From: Bacillus haynesii
Lineage (GTDB): Bacteria; Bacillota; Bacilli; Bacillales; Bacillaceae
DNA length: 64,000 nt
Assembly (NCBI RefSeq): GCF_001969855.1
Contig: NZ_MRBL01000014.1
Location: 26,540-90,539, forward strand
Reading direction: 5' to 3'
Below are positions 46,993 to 56,975 of this stretch, in pieces. The notes under the pieces are model-generated. The model did no database searches. It was not told the origin of the DNA and was given only the letters and a program-made list of their open reading frames with translations. Every line of letters starts with the position of its first letter. The first letter of the stretch is position 1. The position numbers and the translations under genes were made by a program.

Positions 46993-48067
46993 TTAAAAGC
47001 TTCCTTTCGGCTAATAGGGGCAGCAGATTATCAAAAGAATGCGTATCATTGCCGCTCATATATCCCCCATAATACGTCTCGGACGAATCAAGAATTTCAA
47101 AATCATTCATTCGATCATACAGCGCTTTGACGACGGCTTTATCTTCGTTTTGGTTGATGAAGAATAAAATCGCCAACGCGTAGACGGATGGAGACTCGTA
47201 TTGAACCGCCGGCTTCTTTGTATCGATCGAGTACCGGCCATACAGTTTTCCGCCGGTTTGAAACGTCTGTTTGAGCCAATCCGCTAATACAACGGCTTTT
47301 TGATCCTTTGGCGGTAAATGCCAAGCTGTGTAAAGCTGATCAATGAGATTGACTTCATGGTCATAGGTGTATGCTTTCGTTTCTGTACTGTACGCTTTCG
47401 GGAGAAAACCGTTTTTCAAAGGAGCGCGATAAAGAATGTTGGCATTCCGCCTTTCGGTTTCCTTATCGATCACTCCGTTTTTTTTCAAGACGGATAGCAC
47501 ATCTGGCATGATATAGGAAAGCGTGATATCCTTTGATGCGGATTGAGAGGCGGAGTCGTAAAAGTCCGTCAATATCCCGTTGTTCATGTTGTATTTTTTT
47601 AATGCGGCACCGATGTTCAGAGCGGTTTGTTTATACTCGCTGTTTCCCCATAGAGCTGCCGCTTGATCGAGGTTCACCATGATTCTGAGATCATCGATCA
47701 GGGCGTTCACCCCGCTTGGCTGGCCATTTTGGATTTGCCATGACACCAGGTTGTTTTTCATAAGGAAGAATTCGGTCAGGTGCTGATATTGCTCATGGAA
47801 ATGCTCGCCGTCTTTTTTGCTGATCAAAAACTCCATCCACAAGCCAAGCGATTCCGACAAGTAAACAGGCTGGTCAGAAAAGCTGGTTTTGATCAGCCCC
47901 TGATCGCTCATTAAATGATGGTAAACGAATTGTTCGGCAGGCTGCAGCGCTGCATCATTTTTGTCATCACCTGACTGATCTTCAGCTTTGATACAACCGA
48001 CGGCCAGACTGACGGATAAAAAGCACAGGATCATACCAATCCATATATACCTCACGGGTGCTTTCAC
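46973..48067 (-). CDS. ydaJ: GH8-like lipoprotein YdaJ
   Basis: A 364-residue protein with a lipoprotein signal (SLAVGC, Cys about 25). The mature part is helical and resembles glycoside hydrolase family 8, as in BcsZ endoglucanases: LGLWMEFLISKKDGEHF, DDLRIMVNLDQAAALWG and YDHEVNLIDQLYTAWHL. It probably trims or handles the polymer at the outer face of the membrane. The GTG start at 48067 follows ggggtgat. First gene of the ydaJKLMN operon, which is fully overlapping and minus-strand. Confidence 0.85.
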   Translation of the reverse strand: MKAPVRYIWIGMILCFLSVSLAVGCIKAEDQSGDDKNDAALQPAEQFVYHHLMSDQGLIKTSFSDQPVYLSESLGLWMEFLISKKDGEHFHEQYQHLTEFFLMKNNLVSWQIQNGQPSGVNALIDDLRIMVNLDQAAALWGNSEYKQTALNIGAALKKYNMNNGILTDFYDSASQSASKDITLSYIMPDVLSVLKKNGVIDKETERRNANILYRAPLKNGFLPKAYSTETKAYTYDHEVNLIDQLYTAWHLPPKDQKAVVLADWLKQTFQTGGKLYGRYSIDTKKPAVQYESPSVYALAILFFINQNEDKAVVKALYDRMNDFEILDSSETYYGGYMSGNDTHSFDNLLPLLAERKLLNENIIQ

Positions 48068-48271
48068 GATAGATCACCCCGAATTTTTTTAGAATGATTT
48101 TGACTTATTTATTATAAATGAAAAAATGGAGATTGCTAGATTTTTTTGATCTTTTTGGACTATCCAAAAAGAGGACGTAAGTCCAATAATAAAATGTTTT
48201 TCCATTAATAGCAGGATTTTTGTATTGCTTTTATAAGGAAAAATACTAAAAGAAATAAACGGAGGACGTGA

Positions 48272-48510
48272 ATGGACATCCTGTGTGGGCCCAGAGCGAC
48301 CAGAAAAGGGCGCGATCTTGGTGAGGTATTGATTCAGCTATAAGAAGAAGCCGTGTTTTACCTGCGGACAGGCGGATCAGGCCTTTAACGACCAGCTGAA
48401 GCGCGCTTGCTTTTTACACTCGGATGACGCCTATATGCTGAAGAACTGACAGCCGCAAAAGATGCATATATAACGGATAAAAAATATGACATGGACATAT
48501 GCGGTGTCGC
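48272..48510 (+). pseudogene. Possible decayed coding sequence in the ydaJ-deoR gap
   Basis: The 544-bp gap between ydaJ and deoR holds no intact gene. From ATG 48272, after cggaggacgtga, a frame reads MDILCGPRATRKGRDLGEVL and then stops. Codon-like stretches continue in other frames: KKPCFTCGQADQAFNDQLKR and AAKDAYITDKKYDMDICGVA. This looks like a gene broken by at least two frameshifts. I cannot identify the parent, and chance is possible. An AT-rich stretch next to ydaJ (48068-48240) probably holds its promoter, but no convincing hexamers were seen. Confidence 0.3.
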
Positions 48511-48611
48511 ATGATTCGGCATACGGAACGTATTTTTGCAATTCAGCTGGATGAGAAGGAGCATGAACCTATATAATATGGGTTAAAGCGTTACTAAAGG
48601 GGAGGAACGTG

Positions 48612-49550
48612 ATGGACAAGGAAAAACAGCAATTGAGCATTGAAGCTGCGAGGCTCTACTATCAGTCTGACTACAGCCAGCAGCAAATCGCCGAACAGCT
48701 GCAGATTTCAAGACCGACGGTATCAAGGCTGCTGCAGTTCGCCAAGGAAAAGGGGTATGTTCAAATCCGCGTCATGGACCCGTTTGAAGATATGGATGCG
48801 CTCGGTGCCATGCTTAGGGAAAAATACGGGCTTCTTGAAGCGCATGTTGTCTTTTCACCGACCGCGGATTATACGACCATCACGCATTATCTCAGCCGCT
48901 TCGGGGCCGAATACATGCACGGCGCAGTCAAGGACGGCGACATTGTCGGCGTCAGCTGGGGAACGACGATGTACCAGATCGCCCAAAATATGCAGCCCAA
49001 ACAGGTGAAGGGCGCAGAGGTCGTACAACTGAAAGGCGGAATCAGCCATTCCAGCGTCAACACTTATTCGTCTGAAACGATTCAGCTGTTTGCCGAAGCT
49101 TTTCAAACGATGCCGAGGTATTTGCCGCTTCCGGTCGTGTTTGACAATCCGGAAGTCAAACAGATGGTGGAACAGGACAGGCACATTAAGCGGATCATAG
49201 AAATGGGCAAACAGGCGAACATTGCGATATTTACAGTCGGCACGGTACGCGATGAAGCCCTTCTGTTCAGGCTGGGGTATTTTCATGAAGAGGAAAAAGC
49301 TCTTCTGAAAGAACGTGGAGTCGGCGATATTTGTTCGCGCTTTTTTGATGCGGAGGGGAACATTTGCAGCGATGCTATCGATTCGCGGACGATCGGCATT
49401 GAATTGGCTGACTTGAGAGAAAAAGAACGGTCGATTCTCGTAGCGGGCGGCAGCCGGAAAAAAGCAGCTATTCATGGTGCGCTCAAAGGCAAGTATGCCA
49501 ATGTGCTGATTATTGATCAGCATACGGCGAAAGAACTGCTTGATGATTGA
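48612..49550 (+). CDS. deoR: Deoxyribonucleoside repressor DeoR (SorC family)
   Basis: A 312-residue regulator. The N-terminal helix-turn-helix is YSQQQIAEQLQISRPTVSRLLQFAKEKGYV. The C-terminal sugar-phosphate-binding domain (GVSWGTTMYQIA, LKGGISHSSVNTYS, TVGTVRDEALLF) is the SorC/DeoR type, unlike E. coli DeoR. In B. subtilis deoxyribose-5-phosphate is the inducer. ATG 48612 has ggagga 5 bp upstream; a GTG at 48609 is adjacent. A consensus TATAAT lies at 48572. Confidence 0.94.
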   Translation: MDKEKQQLSIEAARLYYQSDYSQQQIAEQLQISRPTVSRLLQFAKEKGYVQIRVMDPFEDMDALGAMLREKYGLLEAHVVFSPTADYTTITHYLSRFGAEYMHGAVKDGDIVGVSWGTTMYQIAQNMQPKQVKGAEVVQLKGGISHSSVNTYSSETIQLFAEAFQTMPRYLPLPVVFDNPEVKQMVEQDRHIKRIIEMGKQANIAIFTVGTVRDEALLFRLGYFHEEEKALLKERGVGDICSRFFDAEGNICSDAIDSRTIGIELADLREKERSILVAGGSRKKAAIHGALKGKYANVLIIDQHTAKELLDD

Positions 49551-49590
49551 AGTGTCCAGGAAAAACAGCCTGGATTTTACTTTATTTTCT

Positions 49591-49607
49591 ATTGAACAAA
49601 ATTTCAT
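49591..49607. promoter_or_regulatory. DeoR operator of the dra operon
   Basis: ATTGAACAAAATTTCAT matches the known palindromic B. subtilis DeoR operator upstream of dra. An extra half-site TTCAA lies at 49625-49629 between -35 and -10. Confidence 0.8.
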
Positions 49608-49614
49608 ATGATAA

Positions 49615-49643
49615 TTTACATTTGTTCAAAAATCGGTTATGCT
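49615..49643 (+). promoter_or_regulatory. Promoter of dra-nupC-pdp
   Basis: TTTACA (49615-49620), 17-bp spacer, TATGCT (49638-49643). The second DeoR half-site sits in the spacer. Confidence 0.7.
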
Positions 49644-49675
49644 GAAACTATCTTATACAAAGGAAGTGCTAGTAT

Positions 49676-50347
49676 ATGACGATTGCAAATCTCATTGATC
49701 ATACAGCATTGAAACCGCATACACAAAAATCCGAGATTAAGAAATTAATAGAAGAAGCGAAAACATACCAATTCGCTTCAGTCTGCGTCAACCCGACATG
49801 GGTTGAATTTGCCGCCAAAGAGCTGAAGGGAACGGAAATCGACGTTTGCACGGTCATCGGTTTTCCGCTGGGCGCCAACACGACAGAGACAAAAGCGTTT
49901 GAAACAAAAGACGCTATCGCAAAAGGCGCGACAGAGGTGGACATGGTCATCAACATCGCCGCTTTAAAAGACGGCGACGATGACTTTGTCGAGGCGGACA
50001 TCCGCGCGGTCGTTGAAGCCGCAAAAGGTAAAGCGCTTGTTAAAGTCATCATTGAAACGTGTCTGTTGACAGACGAGGAAAAAGAGCGGGCCTGCCGCTT
50101 GTCTGTTGCTGCCGGTGCCGACTTTGTCAAAACCTCAACCGGGTTCTCAACCGGCGGAGCGACAGCGGAAGATATCGCCCTCATGCGGAAAACCGTCGGA
50201 CCAGACATCGGTGTCAAAGCATCCGGAGGGATTCGAACAAAAGAGGACGTTGAAACCATGATCTCAGCAGGAGCGACCCGGATCGGTGCAAGCGCAGGCG
50301 TTTCCATCGTCAGCGGAGCAGAAGGAAAAAATGAAGATAACTACTAA
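49676..50347 (+). CDS. dra: Deoxyribose-phosphate aldolase Dra (DeoC)
   Basis: A 223-residue class I aldolase TIM barrel. The Schiff-base Lys is in [17 protein letters not shown], and a second conserved Lys is in [19 protein letters not shown] opens the protein. It splits 2-deoxyribose-5-phosphate into acetaldehyde and glyceraldehyde-3-phosphate. First gene of the dra-nupC-pdp operon; start follows aaaggaag. Confidence 0.96.
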   Translation: MTIANLIDHTALKPHTQKSEIKKLIEEAKTYQFASVCVNPTWVEFAAKELKGTEIDVCTVIGFPLGANTTETKAFETKDAIAKGATEVDMVINIAALKDGDDDFVEADIRAVVEAAKGKALVKVIIETCLLTDEEKERACRLSVAAGADFVKTSTGFSTGGATAEDIALMRKTVGPDIGVKASGGIRTKEDVETMISAGATRIGASAGVSIVSGAEGKNEDNY

Positions 50348-50428
50348 GATCCAGTGCGGCGGGAAGCGGAAGCTTCCTGCGCACAGACACAAAAATGTAA
50401 GCGAATACATCACCAGGAGGATCAAAAC

Positions 50429-51610
50429 ATGAAATATCTCATCGGGCTCATTGGTTTATTTGTCGTCTTAGGGCTTGCATGGCTGGTCAGCAGCGGAAAG
50501 AAAAGAGTGAAGTACCGTCCGGTAATCGTCATGATCGTGCTGCAATTCGCATTGGGATATATATTGCTGAACACGGGTGTCGGAAACTATCTTGTCGGCG
50601 GTTTTGCCAAAGGCTTCGGCTATTTGCTTGAATATGCCGCAGAAGGTGTGAATTTTGTCTTTGGCGGACTGGTGAATGTGAATGAATCCACATTCTTCAT
50701 CAGCGTGCTTCTCCCGATTGTTTTTATTTCTGCTTTAATCGGTATTCTGCAATATTGGAGAATCCTTCCGTTTATTATAAAATATATTGGTCTTGCGCTC
50801 AGCAAAATCAACGGAATGGGCAAACTGGAGTCATACAATGCCGTTGCCTCGGCGATACTGGGGCAATCTGAAGTATTCATTTCGTTAAAAAAGCAGCTGG
50901 GCCTGCTGCCTAAGCACAGACTTTATACGCTGTGCGCTTCGGCGATGTCAACCGTCTCGATGTCTATCGTCGGCGCCTATATGACGATGCTGAAGCCCGA
51001 ATACGTTGTCACCGCGCTCGTCTTGAACTTATTCGGCGGATTTATTATCGCATCGATTATCAATCCTTATGAAGTCGATCGAGAACATGATATGGTAGAG
51101 GTACAGGAAGAGGAAAAACAATCCTTCTTTGAAATGCTGGGCGAATATATTATGGACGGCTTTAAAGTCGCCGTCGTCGTGGCCGCCATGCTGATCGGAT
51201 TTGTCGCGATCATTGCAATGATTAACGGCATTTTCAGCGCCGCATTAGGGATATCATTCCAGGAACTGCTCGGATTTATTTTTGCGCCGTTTGCCTTCCT
51301 GATGGGTATCCCATGGCATGAAGCGGTGAATGCTGGAAGTATCATGGCAACCAAAATGGTCTCAAATGAATTTGTCGCGATGCAGTCTCTCGCACAAGGC
51401 AGCTTCCATTTCAGCGGCCGCACCGAAGCGATTGTTTCCGTCTTCCTCGTCTCATTTGCCAATTTCTCATCGATCGGTATTATCGCCGGTGCGGTTAAAG
51501 GACTGAATGAGAAACAAGGAAACGTCGTCGCACGCTTCGGCTTGAAATTGCTGTACGGTGCAACGCTCGTCAGTTTCCTGACAGCGACCGTTGTAGGATT
51601 GATCTATTGA
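50429..51610 (+). CDS. nupC: Concentrative pyrimidine nucleoside transporter NupC
   Basis: A 393-residue CNT-family proton-coupled symporter, same length as B. subtilis NupC. Motifs include [28 protein letters not shown] (the nucleoside-binding region) and the C-terminal NEFVAMQSL and [18 protein letters not shown]. It imports pyrimidine nucleosides for Pdp. ATG 50429 follows aggagg; an upstream in-frame start at 50354 gives an implausible hydrophilic N-terminus. Confidence 0.95.
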   Translation: MKYLIGLIGLFVVLGLAWLVSSGKKRVKYRPVIVMIVLQFALGYILLNTGVGNYLVGGFAKGFGYLLEYAAEGVNFVFGGLVNVNESTFFISVLLPIVFISALIGILQYWRILPFIIKYIGLALSKINGMGKLESYNAVASAILGQSEVFISLKKQLGLLPKHRLYTLCASAMSTVSMSIVGAYMTMLKPEYVVTALVLNLFGGFIIASIINPYEVDREHDMVEVQEEEKQSFFEMLGEYIMDGFKVAVVVAAMLIGFVAIIAMINGIFSAALGISFQELLGFIFAPFAFLMGIPWHEAVNAGSIMATKMVSNEFVAMQSLAQGSFHFSGRTEAIVSVFLVSFANFSSIGIIAGAVKGLNEKQGNVVARFGLKLLYGATLVSFLTATVVGLIY

Positions 51611-51640
51611 TAAACATTGAAAAAAGGACTGGTGATCACA

Positions 51641-52942
51641 ATGAGAATGGTGGATATCATCACAAAAAAACAAAATGGAGAAGAATTGACAACAGAAGAA
51701 ATTCAATTTTTCATTAAAGGCTACACCGACGGCAGCATTCCTGACTATCAGGCGAGCGCTCTGGCGATGGCCATCTATTTCCAGGATATGACGGACAGAG
51801 AGCGGGCCGATCTTACGATGGCGATGGTCAACTCAGGCGAAACGATCGATCTTTCCGCGATTGAAGGCATCAAGGTCGACAAACACTCAACAGGAGGCGT
51901 CGGCGACACGACAACGCTCGTACTTGCACCGCTTGTCGCGGCTCTCGACGTCCCGGTCGCCAAAATGTCGGGACGCGGCCTCGGACACACAGGGGGAACT
52001 ATTGACAAGCTCGAAGCCATCAAAGGGTTTCACGTGGAACTTTCTAAAGACGAATTCATCAAGCTCGTCAACCGCGACAAGGTCGCCGTTATCGGTCAAA
52101 GCGGAAACTTGACGCCTGCTGACAAAAAACTTTATGCCCTCCGCGATGTAACAGGAACGGTCAATTCAATCCCGCTGATTGCCAGTTCAATCATGAGCAA
52201 GAAAATCGCCGCTGGGGCGGACGCGATTGTCCTTGACGTCAAAACAGGCGCCGGCGCTTTTATGAAAACTGATGAAGATGCCGTCAACCTTGCAAAAGCG
52301 ATGGTTCGCATCGGAAACAATGTCGGCCGCCAAACGATGGCCGTCATCTCCGACATGTCCCAGCCGCTGGGGTTTGCCATCGGAAATGCACTTGAAGTGA
52401 AAGAGGCGATTGATACATTAAAAGGCGAAGGCCCTGAAGACTTGACTGAACTTGTCTTAACACTGGGCAGCCAAATGGTCGTTCTCGCCAAAAAAGCGGA
52501 GACCCTTGCCGAAGCAAGAGAGAAACTGATCGACGTGATGAAAAACGGAAAAGCGCTGCAAAAATTCAAAGACTTCCTGCAAAACCAAGGCGGCGACAGC
52601 TCTGTCGCGGATAACCCCGAAAAGCTGCCTCAGGCTGCCTATAAAATCGACGTTCCTGCCAAAGAAGCGGGCGTCGTGTCTGAAATCGTCGCCGATCAAA
52701 TCGGCGTCGCGGCCATGCTGCTGGGCGCCGGCCGTGCAACAAAAGAAGACAAAATCGACCTTGCCGTCGGCATCATGCTCCGCAAAAAAGTCGGCGACCG
52801 GGTTGAAAAAGGCGAACCATTGGTTACCCTATACGCAAACCGTGAAAATGTCGATGACGTCATCGCAAAAGTCTACGACAACATCCAAATCGCAGAAAAA
52901 GCCGAAGCACCGAAGCTTGTGCATACGGTGATTACGGAATAG
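51641..52942 (+). CDS. pdp: Pyrimidine-nucleoside phosphorylase Pdp
   Basis: A 433-residue homodimeric phosphorylase. It has [15 protein letters not shown] (phosphate loop), [18 protein letters not shown] and the C-terminal barrel-sandwich domain [25 protein letters not shown]. It converts uridine, thymidine or deoxyuridine plus phosphate into base and (deoxy)ribose-1-phosphate. ATG 51641 matches family length; in-frame TTG 51617 and GTG 51632 lie upstream. Last gene of the operon. Confidence 0.95.
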   Translation: MRMVDIITKKQNGEELTTEEIQFFIKGYTDGSIPDYQASALAMAIYFQDMTDRERADLTMAMVNSGETIDLSAIEGIKVDKHSTGGVGDTTTLVLAPLVAALDVPVAKMSGRGLGHTGGTIDKLEAIKGFHVELSKDEFIKLVNRDKVAVIGQSGNLTPADKKLYALRDVTGTVNSIPLIASSIMSKKIAAGADAIVLDVKTGAGAFMKTDEDAVNLAKAMVRIGNNVGRQTMAVISDMSQPLGFAIGNALEVKEAIDTLKGEGPEDLTELVLTLGSQMVVLAKKAETLAEAREKLIDVMKNGKALQKFKDFLQNQGGDSSVADNPEKLPQAAYKIDVPAKEAGVVSEIVADQIGVAAMLLGAGRATKEDKIDLAVGIMLRKKVGDRVEKGEPLVTLYANRENVDDVIAKVYDNIQIAEKAEAPKLVHTVITE

Positions 52943-52953
52943 AAGAACATGCA

Positions 52954-52990
52954 GAAACAGCACATACCCTTGGGTGTGTGCTGTTTTTTT
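52954..52990 (+). terminator. Terminator of dra-nupC-pdp
   Basis: Stem AACAGCACATACCC / GGGTGTGTGCTGTT with one G-U-type position, followed by seven T residues. Confidence 0.88.
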
Positions 52991-53060
52991 GATGCCGCGA
53001 GAGTTGAGAAGGTCATTTGAACTAATCCCCTGACACTATTTCAAAGAACATCGTGCGCAG

Positions 53061-53080
53061 CTTGAATTGCTCAATTCAAG
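53061..53080. repeat. 20-bp palindrome in the gap before the LXG locus
   Basis: CTTGAATTGCTCAATTCAAG has 9-bp perfect arms around CT. The 328-bp gap 52943-53270 otherwise shows the pdp terminator and AT-rich sequence, with no gene. The palindrome has no T-run, so it is more likely an operator than a terminator. Confidence 0.5.
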
Positions 53081-53270
53081 AAAATCCAAGAAAACCAAGT
53101 CTATTATCCTATTTACCTATTTTGGATGATATTGTAATATGAAAAAGGTCTGATTTATAAGAACGTTAGATTCAACCGGAAAGCAACAATATACCTAACT
53201 GAAATACAGTGGAATAAGCGAATAGTAACGTGCGGATTTTTTATTTTCTGAAAAACGAGGTGAACCCGAT

Positions 53271-53663
53271 ATGTCTAACCATGCTGCTAAAATCGCTTCT
53301 TTGGAAAAAGATATTTCTTCTTTATCTCACAATATAAAGGATACACAAAGCAAAATCGCTGAACTGAAAAAAGCAAAAACAGCTATTACCGGTGAACTTC
53401 ACACCCTTTCAAACAATGCCACTCTCATCAATCAGCCAGATATCACATCACATATATGGAATGGCAGACATACAAATCAATTTATCAATATTAGATCAAA
53501 CATTGCACACAGCTATCAAAACATACAGAGAGAAACAGATGGTCTGATTTCGCATATTGAGAAAGAGATTGAAAATCTTGAAATGCAAATCTCTAATATG
53601 GAGATGTTTCTAAGTATACAAAAACAACAGCTTACAGATATAAAAAAACAAGTCAATCATTGA
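53271..53663 (+). CDS. DUF5082-family LXG accessory protein (YxiB/YwqH-like)
   Basis: A 130-residue, almost wholly helical, coiled-coil protein (heptads about 5-45 and 85-128). It resembles DUF5082 proteins such as YwqH and YxiB, encoded just before LXG toxins. In studied systems such small helical proteins bind the LXG domain as targeting partners for type VII secretion. ATG 53271 follows gaggtg. First gene of the toxin locus. Confidence 0.75.
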   Translation: MSNHAAKIASLEKDISSLSHNIKDTQSKIAELKKAKTAITGELHTLSNNATLINQPDITSHIWNGRHTNQFINIRSNIAHSYQNIQRETDGLISHIEKEIENLEMQISNMEMFLSIQKQQLTDIKKQVNH

Positions 53664-53672
53664 GGTGAAAGA

Positions 53673-53942
53673 ATGGCAGAAATAAAGGTAAAAGCAGAAG
53701 AAGTCAAAACGGCGTTTTCAAGCCTTCAGACAAAAATCAGCGCACTTTCGATATCAGGTTCAAAAGCCGATATCGCTAATTCTTCAATGGATGTAGTGAA
53801 AAAAATAAAAAAAATCGAAAAGGAATACGAGCAGCTACTAAAAAAATACAAGGAGGCGCTATCTTCAGTTGAAAAGGACGCATGGTCAAACATTAATGTC
53901 CTGATTGATACTGATAAAAACATCTCTCAAAAAATGAAATAA
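53673..53942 (+). CDS. DUF5344 / WXG100-like LXG partner (YxiC/YwqI-like)
   Basis: An 89-residue helical hairpin protein. It resembles the DUF5344 family (YwqI, YxiC), a WXG100-like group co-encoded with LXG toxins; a single Trp lies at AWSNINVLI. It would pair with the N-terminal helices of the toxin and the DUF5082 protein for export through the Yuk/Ess type VII system. ATG 53673 follows ttgaggtgaaag, 9 bp after the preceding gene. Confidence 0.75.
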   Translation: MAEIKVKAEEVKTAFSSLQTKISALSISGSKADIANSSMDVVKKIKKIEKEYEQLLKKYKEALSSVEKDAWSNINVLIDTDKNISQKMK

Positions 53943-53959
53943 GGAGGGCTGGTTTTCTC

Positions 53960-55552
53960 TTGAAAGTTTTAGATGTTTCTGAAGTCATTGACGCGATTGA
54001 CCAATTGATTAAGGAAAAAAAGCAAGAGGAAAAAGAAATCAACGCCATAAGGGAAAGTGTACAAAAAATTGCAGAGCTTGATGATGCATTAAAAGGAGAA
54101 GGCGGAAATGCGATCAAAGAACACTTTTCTGTTCTTCATCTTCCCGTGCTGCTTTATTTTCAGCACTTTATAGATCAATACATACAGAATTTAAAAGACA
54201 TTAAAGCAAAAATCAGAACTTATGAATCAACAGAGGGTTTTGTAAAGGAAGAGTTTCTGACGCATGACGTCAAAAAGGGCTTAACAGAACTGAAACGTCA
54301 AACGAATGATACAGTTGATTCGATTAATGACGAAATTGATAAAATCAGCCACTTGATTGGGGGCGGATCTATCTCTTTGGCATCATTTAATGAGCATATT
54401 TCCGAAGCAAAAAAACATGTGAACAACACGGTGTCTGATTTAAAAGAGCTTGATCGTGATGCTAATTCTATATTAAAACAATCGTCAAATTCGATCGCTC
54501 AGCTATCCAAGCTCACTGAAAAGGTGAACACTTGGTCACAGGGAGGCGCGATCTTATCTAAAAAAACGATTAAAGAGGTTGAAAACTACTTTTCTGAAAC
54601 AGATGTCGTTAAACAAATGATTGACGAAGCCGTTGATTTAGCAGAAAAACAAGACGATCCGACAATGATGGGCAGAATCGCTGAATGGCTCGATTTAATC
54701 GGAACAGGAAACGGCGCGTTGGCTGTAACAAAAGGCGTCATAGCCGTGAATGTACTGGCGACGAAAATGATTGTGCTTGAAAAAGACGGAAAAGGGAACT
54801 TCCGTGTGAAAGCCTCTCCAAAATGGACGCAGGGAGCTAACGGAAAATACGATTCCAAGGTGGCTCAGTTTGTTTACAACATCCTGAAAAAAGGCGATCC
54901 AAACTCAAGCAAACCAATCAAAAAATGGCTTGGCAAATTTCAAAATAAACCAAGCGGCCTTTTAAGAAAAATTGTTGGATTGGGGCCTAACACAACAAGG
55001 ATCTCCTACAAGAAAATTTTGGAGAGCCAAAGTTTTTTTGAACATAAGCCGGAAGAGTTAAAGAATTATAAAGCAAAGGTTGATGTAAAAGGAACTGTTG
55101 GTAAATTTAAGGATGAAGCTAATATAAATAAACTCGTAAAAAGAATACCATATGCAGGAATAATTTTTTCTTTTGCAACGAATGGTGCGGAATTTATAAG
55201 CGATGATAATGAAGGAAAATCCAATTATGAAAAGTTTGGACGTTTCTCAGCTGGGATTGGAATGGATGTTGGAGTAGGGGGATTAACAGCAGGCGGAGCA
55301 GCGATTGGCTCTCTTATTTGTCCAGGACCGGGAACCCTTATTGGTGGAGCTATTGGAGCCGGAGTCGGTATTACTGGCTCTATAATAGCAGGAGATACTG
55401 TAAAACAGTGGGGAGAAGATGCTGGTGAATGGGTTGAAGACAAATGGAACGATTTGCAGGATTGGTCTGAGAAACAAATATCTAGCATTTCAGAGTCAGT
55501 ATCAGATGGTTTTTCAAAAGCAAAGGATTTCGTGACTGGCTGGTTCCGATAA
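53960..55552 (+). CDS. LXG-domain polymorphic toxin with glycine-rich, probably membrane-active C-terminus
   Basis: A 530-residue protein. Residues 1 to about 210 form the helical LXG export domain (KVLDVSEVIDAIDQLIKEKKQ, then FIDQYIQNLKDI). A middle linker region follows to about 350. The C-terminal domain has a hydrophobic stretch rich in glycine (GMDVGVGGLTAGGAAIGSLI and GTLIGGAIGAGVGITGSIIAG, about 434-477) and an amphipathic Trp-rich tail (WGEDAGEWVEDKWNDLQDW). No nuclease, NADase or lipase motif is visible. The pattern is like glycine-zipper pore-forming LXG effectors such as TelE. Codon use shifts to AT-rich from about base 55020, suggesting toxin-domain exchange. Confidence 0.8.
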   Translation: MKVLDVSEVIDAIDQLIKEKKQEEKEINAIRESVQKIAELDDALKGEGGNAIKEHFSVLHLPVLLYFQHFIDQYIQNLKDIKAKIRTYESTEGFVKEEFLTHDVKKGLTELKRQTNDTVDSINDEIDKISHLIGGGSISLASFNEHISEAKKHVNNTVSDLKELDRDANSILKQSSNSIAQLSKLTEKVNTWSQGGAILSKKTIKEVENYFSETDVVKQMIDEAVDLAEKQDDPTMMGRIAEWLDLIGTGNGALAVTKGVIAVNVLATKMIVLEKDGKGNFRVKASPKWTQGANGKYDSKVAQFVYNILKKGDPNSSKPIKKWLGKFQNKPSGLLRKIVGLGPNTTRISYKKILESQSFFEHKPEELKNYKAKVDVKGTVGKFKDEANINKLVKRIPYAGIIFSFATNGAEFISDDNEGKSNYEKFGRFSAGIGMDVGVGGLTAGGAAIGSLICPGPGTLIGGAIGAGVGITGSIIAGDTVKQWGEDAGEWVEDKWNDLQDWSEKQISSISESVSDGFSKAKDFVTGWFR

Positions 55553-55565
55553 AAGGAGGATTATA

Positions 55566-56339
55566 GTGTCTAAAATTATTTTAACAACAAATGAACTGGT
55601 GAGTGCATTATTATTATGCCGATATGAAAAAGCTGCTGAAGATATTATCAATGAACAACAGTTGATTCAAGATGAAGAAGATATTGAACTTTTTTCAACT
55701 CAGGCCGAAAATCTTTTAAAACAAAGAGGATATTGGGCTGATGACACAGAATCTAATTTGCAAAAAGGGTTAGAAAACCTGATTCACTTACTTATTCAAT
55801 CGAAGAGAAAAGTTCGCTGCATCCATCGGAAAAGAGTGCTGATTGTACACCATGTTCAAAAAGATGAACTAATTGTGCAGGAGATAGAAAATCAAAATCA
55901 TAGTTTTTCGATTTTAAGAAGCAGAGACTCTTTTCTTGAAATATTAAAAGCATTTTATCATTCACAAAGTGATAAAAAACCAGAGTGTGAAATTTTCCAA
56001 ATGAGTGAAGAATCATTTGATGAGTTCCATGAAGTGGAAGCTGAAGTCATTAAACTAATGGCTGAAGATCCGAAAACACATCCGTCTATTAGCCAGTTTT
56101 CTTTTGATTTTTTGGCAAATGATCAAGAGCTTGATAATATTTCTTTTATTGAAAGTGACTATATTCAAAACCAAACAAGATTGGATCAAGTTGTGTTTTT
56201 ATTAAGAAGTGATAGTTTCATTTGGCATTTAGATTATGAGAATATTAAAAAAGATGGTTCAATATATCTTCAACCGGTGGCAATCAACGAATACTTTGAA
56301 AAAATAGTAGATACAATGAACGAATTTTTTGATCTATAG
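55566..56339 (+). CDS. Uncharacterised protein of the LXG locus (chaperone or immunity candidate)
   Basis: A 257-residue acidic soluble protein, start GTG 55566 after aaaggagg. The N-terminus (TTNELVSALLLCRYEKAAEDI) and length recall the EspG-like / DUF5081 proteins of Firmicute type VII loci, which may act as chaperones; I hold this loosely. It lies between the toxin and the two membrane proteins in the same AT-rich block. It could be a toxin chaperone or one immunity factor. Confidence 0.6.
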   Translation: MSKIILTTNELVSALLLCRYEKAAEDIINEQQLIQDEEDIELFSTQAENLLKQRGYWADDTESNLQKGLENLIHLLIQSKRKVRCIHRKRVLIVHHVQKDELIVQEIENQNHSFSILRSRDSFLEILKAFYHSQSDKKPECEIFQMSEESFDEFHEVEAEVIKLMAEDPKTHPSISQFSFDFLANDQELDNISFIESDYIQNQTRLDQVVFLLRSDSFIWHLDYENIKKDGSIYLQPVAINEYFEKIVDTMNEFFDL

Positions 56340-56357
56340 AAGAAAGGATTCCTGTTT

Positions 56358-56963
56358 ATGTACTCTTTTAGAAAAAGTCAATTATTTTGGTTGAGAAGCA
56401 ATGTGGTGCTTTTACTTTTTTCGTCGCTTCTACTAATTAATAAACCATATTGGAATAACAATGGAAGTGGAACTTCGTTTTTCTTATTTGTTTTTATAGC
56501 AGAATGTTTCTTGATTATACTTGCATTGGTTTATGGTTTTCAAACAAAAAAGGGAAATGCACGTCAAAGCCTTAAAACAACATTATTAAAATCAAATATT
56601 ATCGTAGGAGTATTTGTTTTTTCTGTTTTTAGTTTGTTTTTCGGTTTTATATTATCAAGTAGTATTCCGTATCCGAGTTCAATTCTTATAGTATATTTAA
56701 TTGTGAATATGATTTTTGCCTTCGCTTCTTTACTCTTTCCTACAGTAGTTATTAAGCTATATGAATCAAATGTTTATGATGAAACAAAGGGTTTAATACC
56801 TGATTTTTTTAGATATGTAGCTATCTTGGTATCTTCTTTAAATTATGAAGTTCAAAAAGTTTTGGCACGTCTTCCGTTTATACTGCAGCGGATATTAGGA
56901 ATAGTTTTTATTCTAGTGCTAATCTGTTCTATAGCTGGAGCATTATCAGTGTTTGAAAACTAA
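56358..56963 (+). CDS. Membrane protein, candidate immunity protein (copy 1)
   Basis: A 201-residue membrane protein with four to five helices (about 13-30, 40-60, 76-98, 106-128, 178-197). It is AT-rich and clearly paralogous to the next gene: FRKSQLFWLRSNVVLLL against IKKSCYFWIRSNAVLLL, and RLPFILQRILGIVFI against RLPFLLQRLMGIIFI. A multi-helix membrane immunity protein is what a pore-forming toxin would require. No database family is recognised. Confidence 0.65.
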   Translation: MYSFRKSQLFWLRSNVVLLLFSSLLLINKPYWNNNGSGTSFFLFVFIAECFLIILALVYGFQTKKGNARQSLKTTLLKSNIIVGVFVFSVFSLFFGFILSSSIPYPSSILIVYLIVNMIFAFASLLFPTVVIKLYESNVYDETKGLIPDFFRYVAILVSSLNYEVQKVLARLPFILQRILGIVFILVLICSIAGALSVFEN

Positions 56964-56975
56964 AGGAAAAGTAAT

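Noticed and set aside
48855..49607. 250-codon open frame on the minus strand opposite deoR
   Set aside because: Antisense shadow of deoR, no motifs, and its supposed start lies in the DeoR operator.
49699..50307. 202-codon open frame on the minus strand opposite dra
   Set aside because: Ser, Ala, Thr and Val-rich translation typical of the reverse complement of a GC-biased codon pattern; dra is certain.
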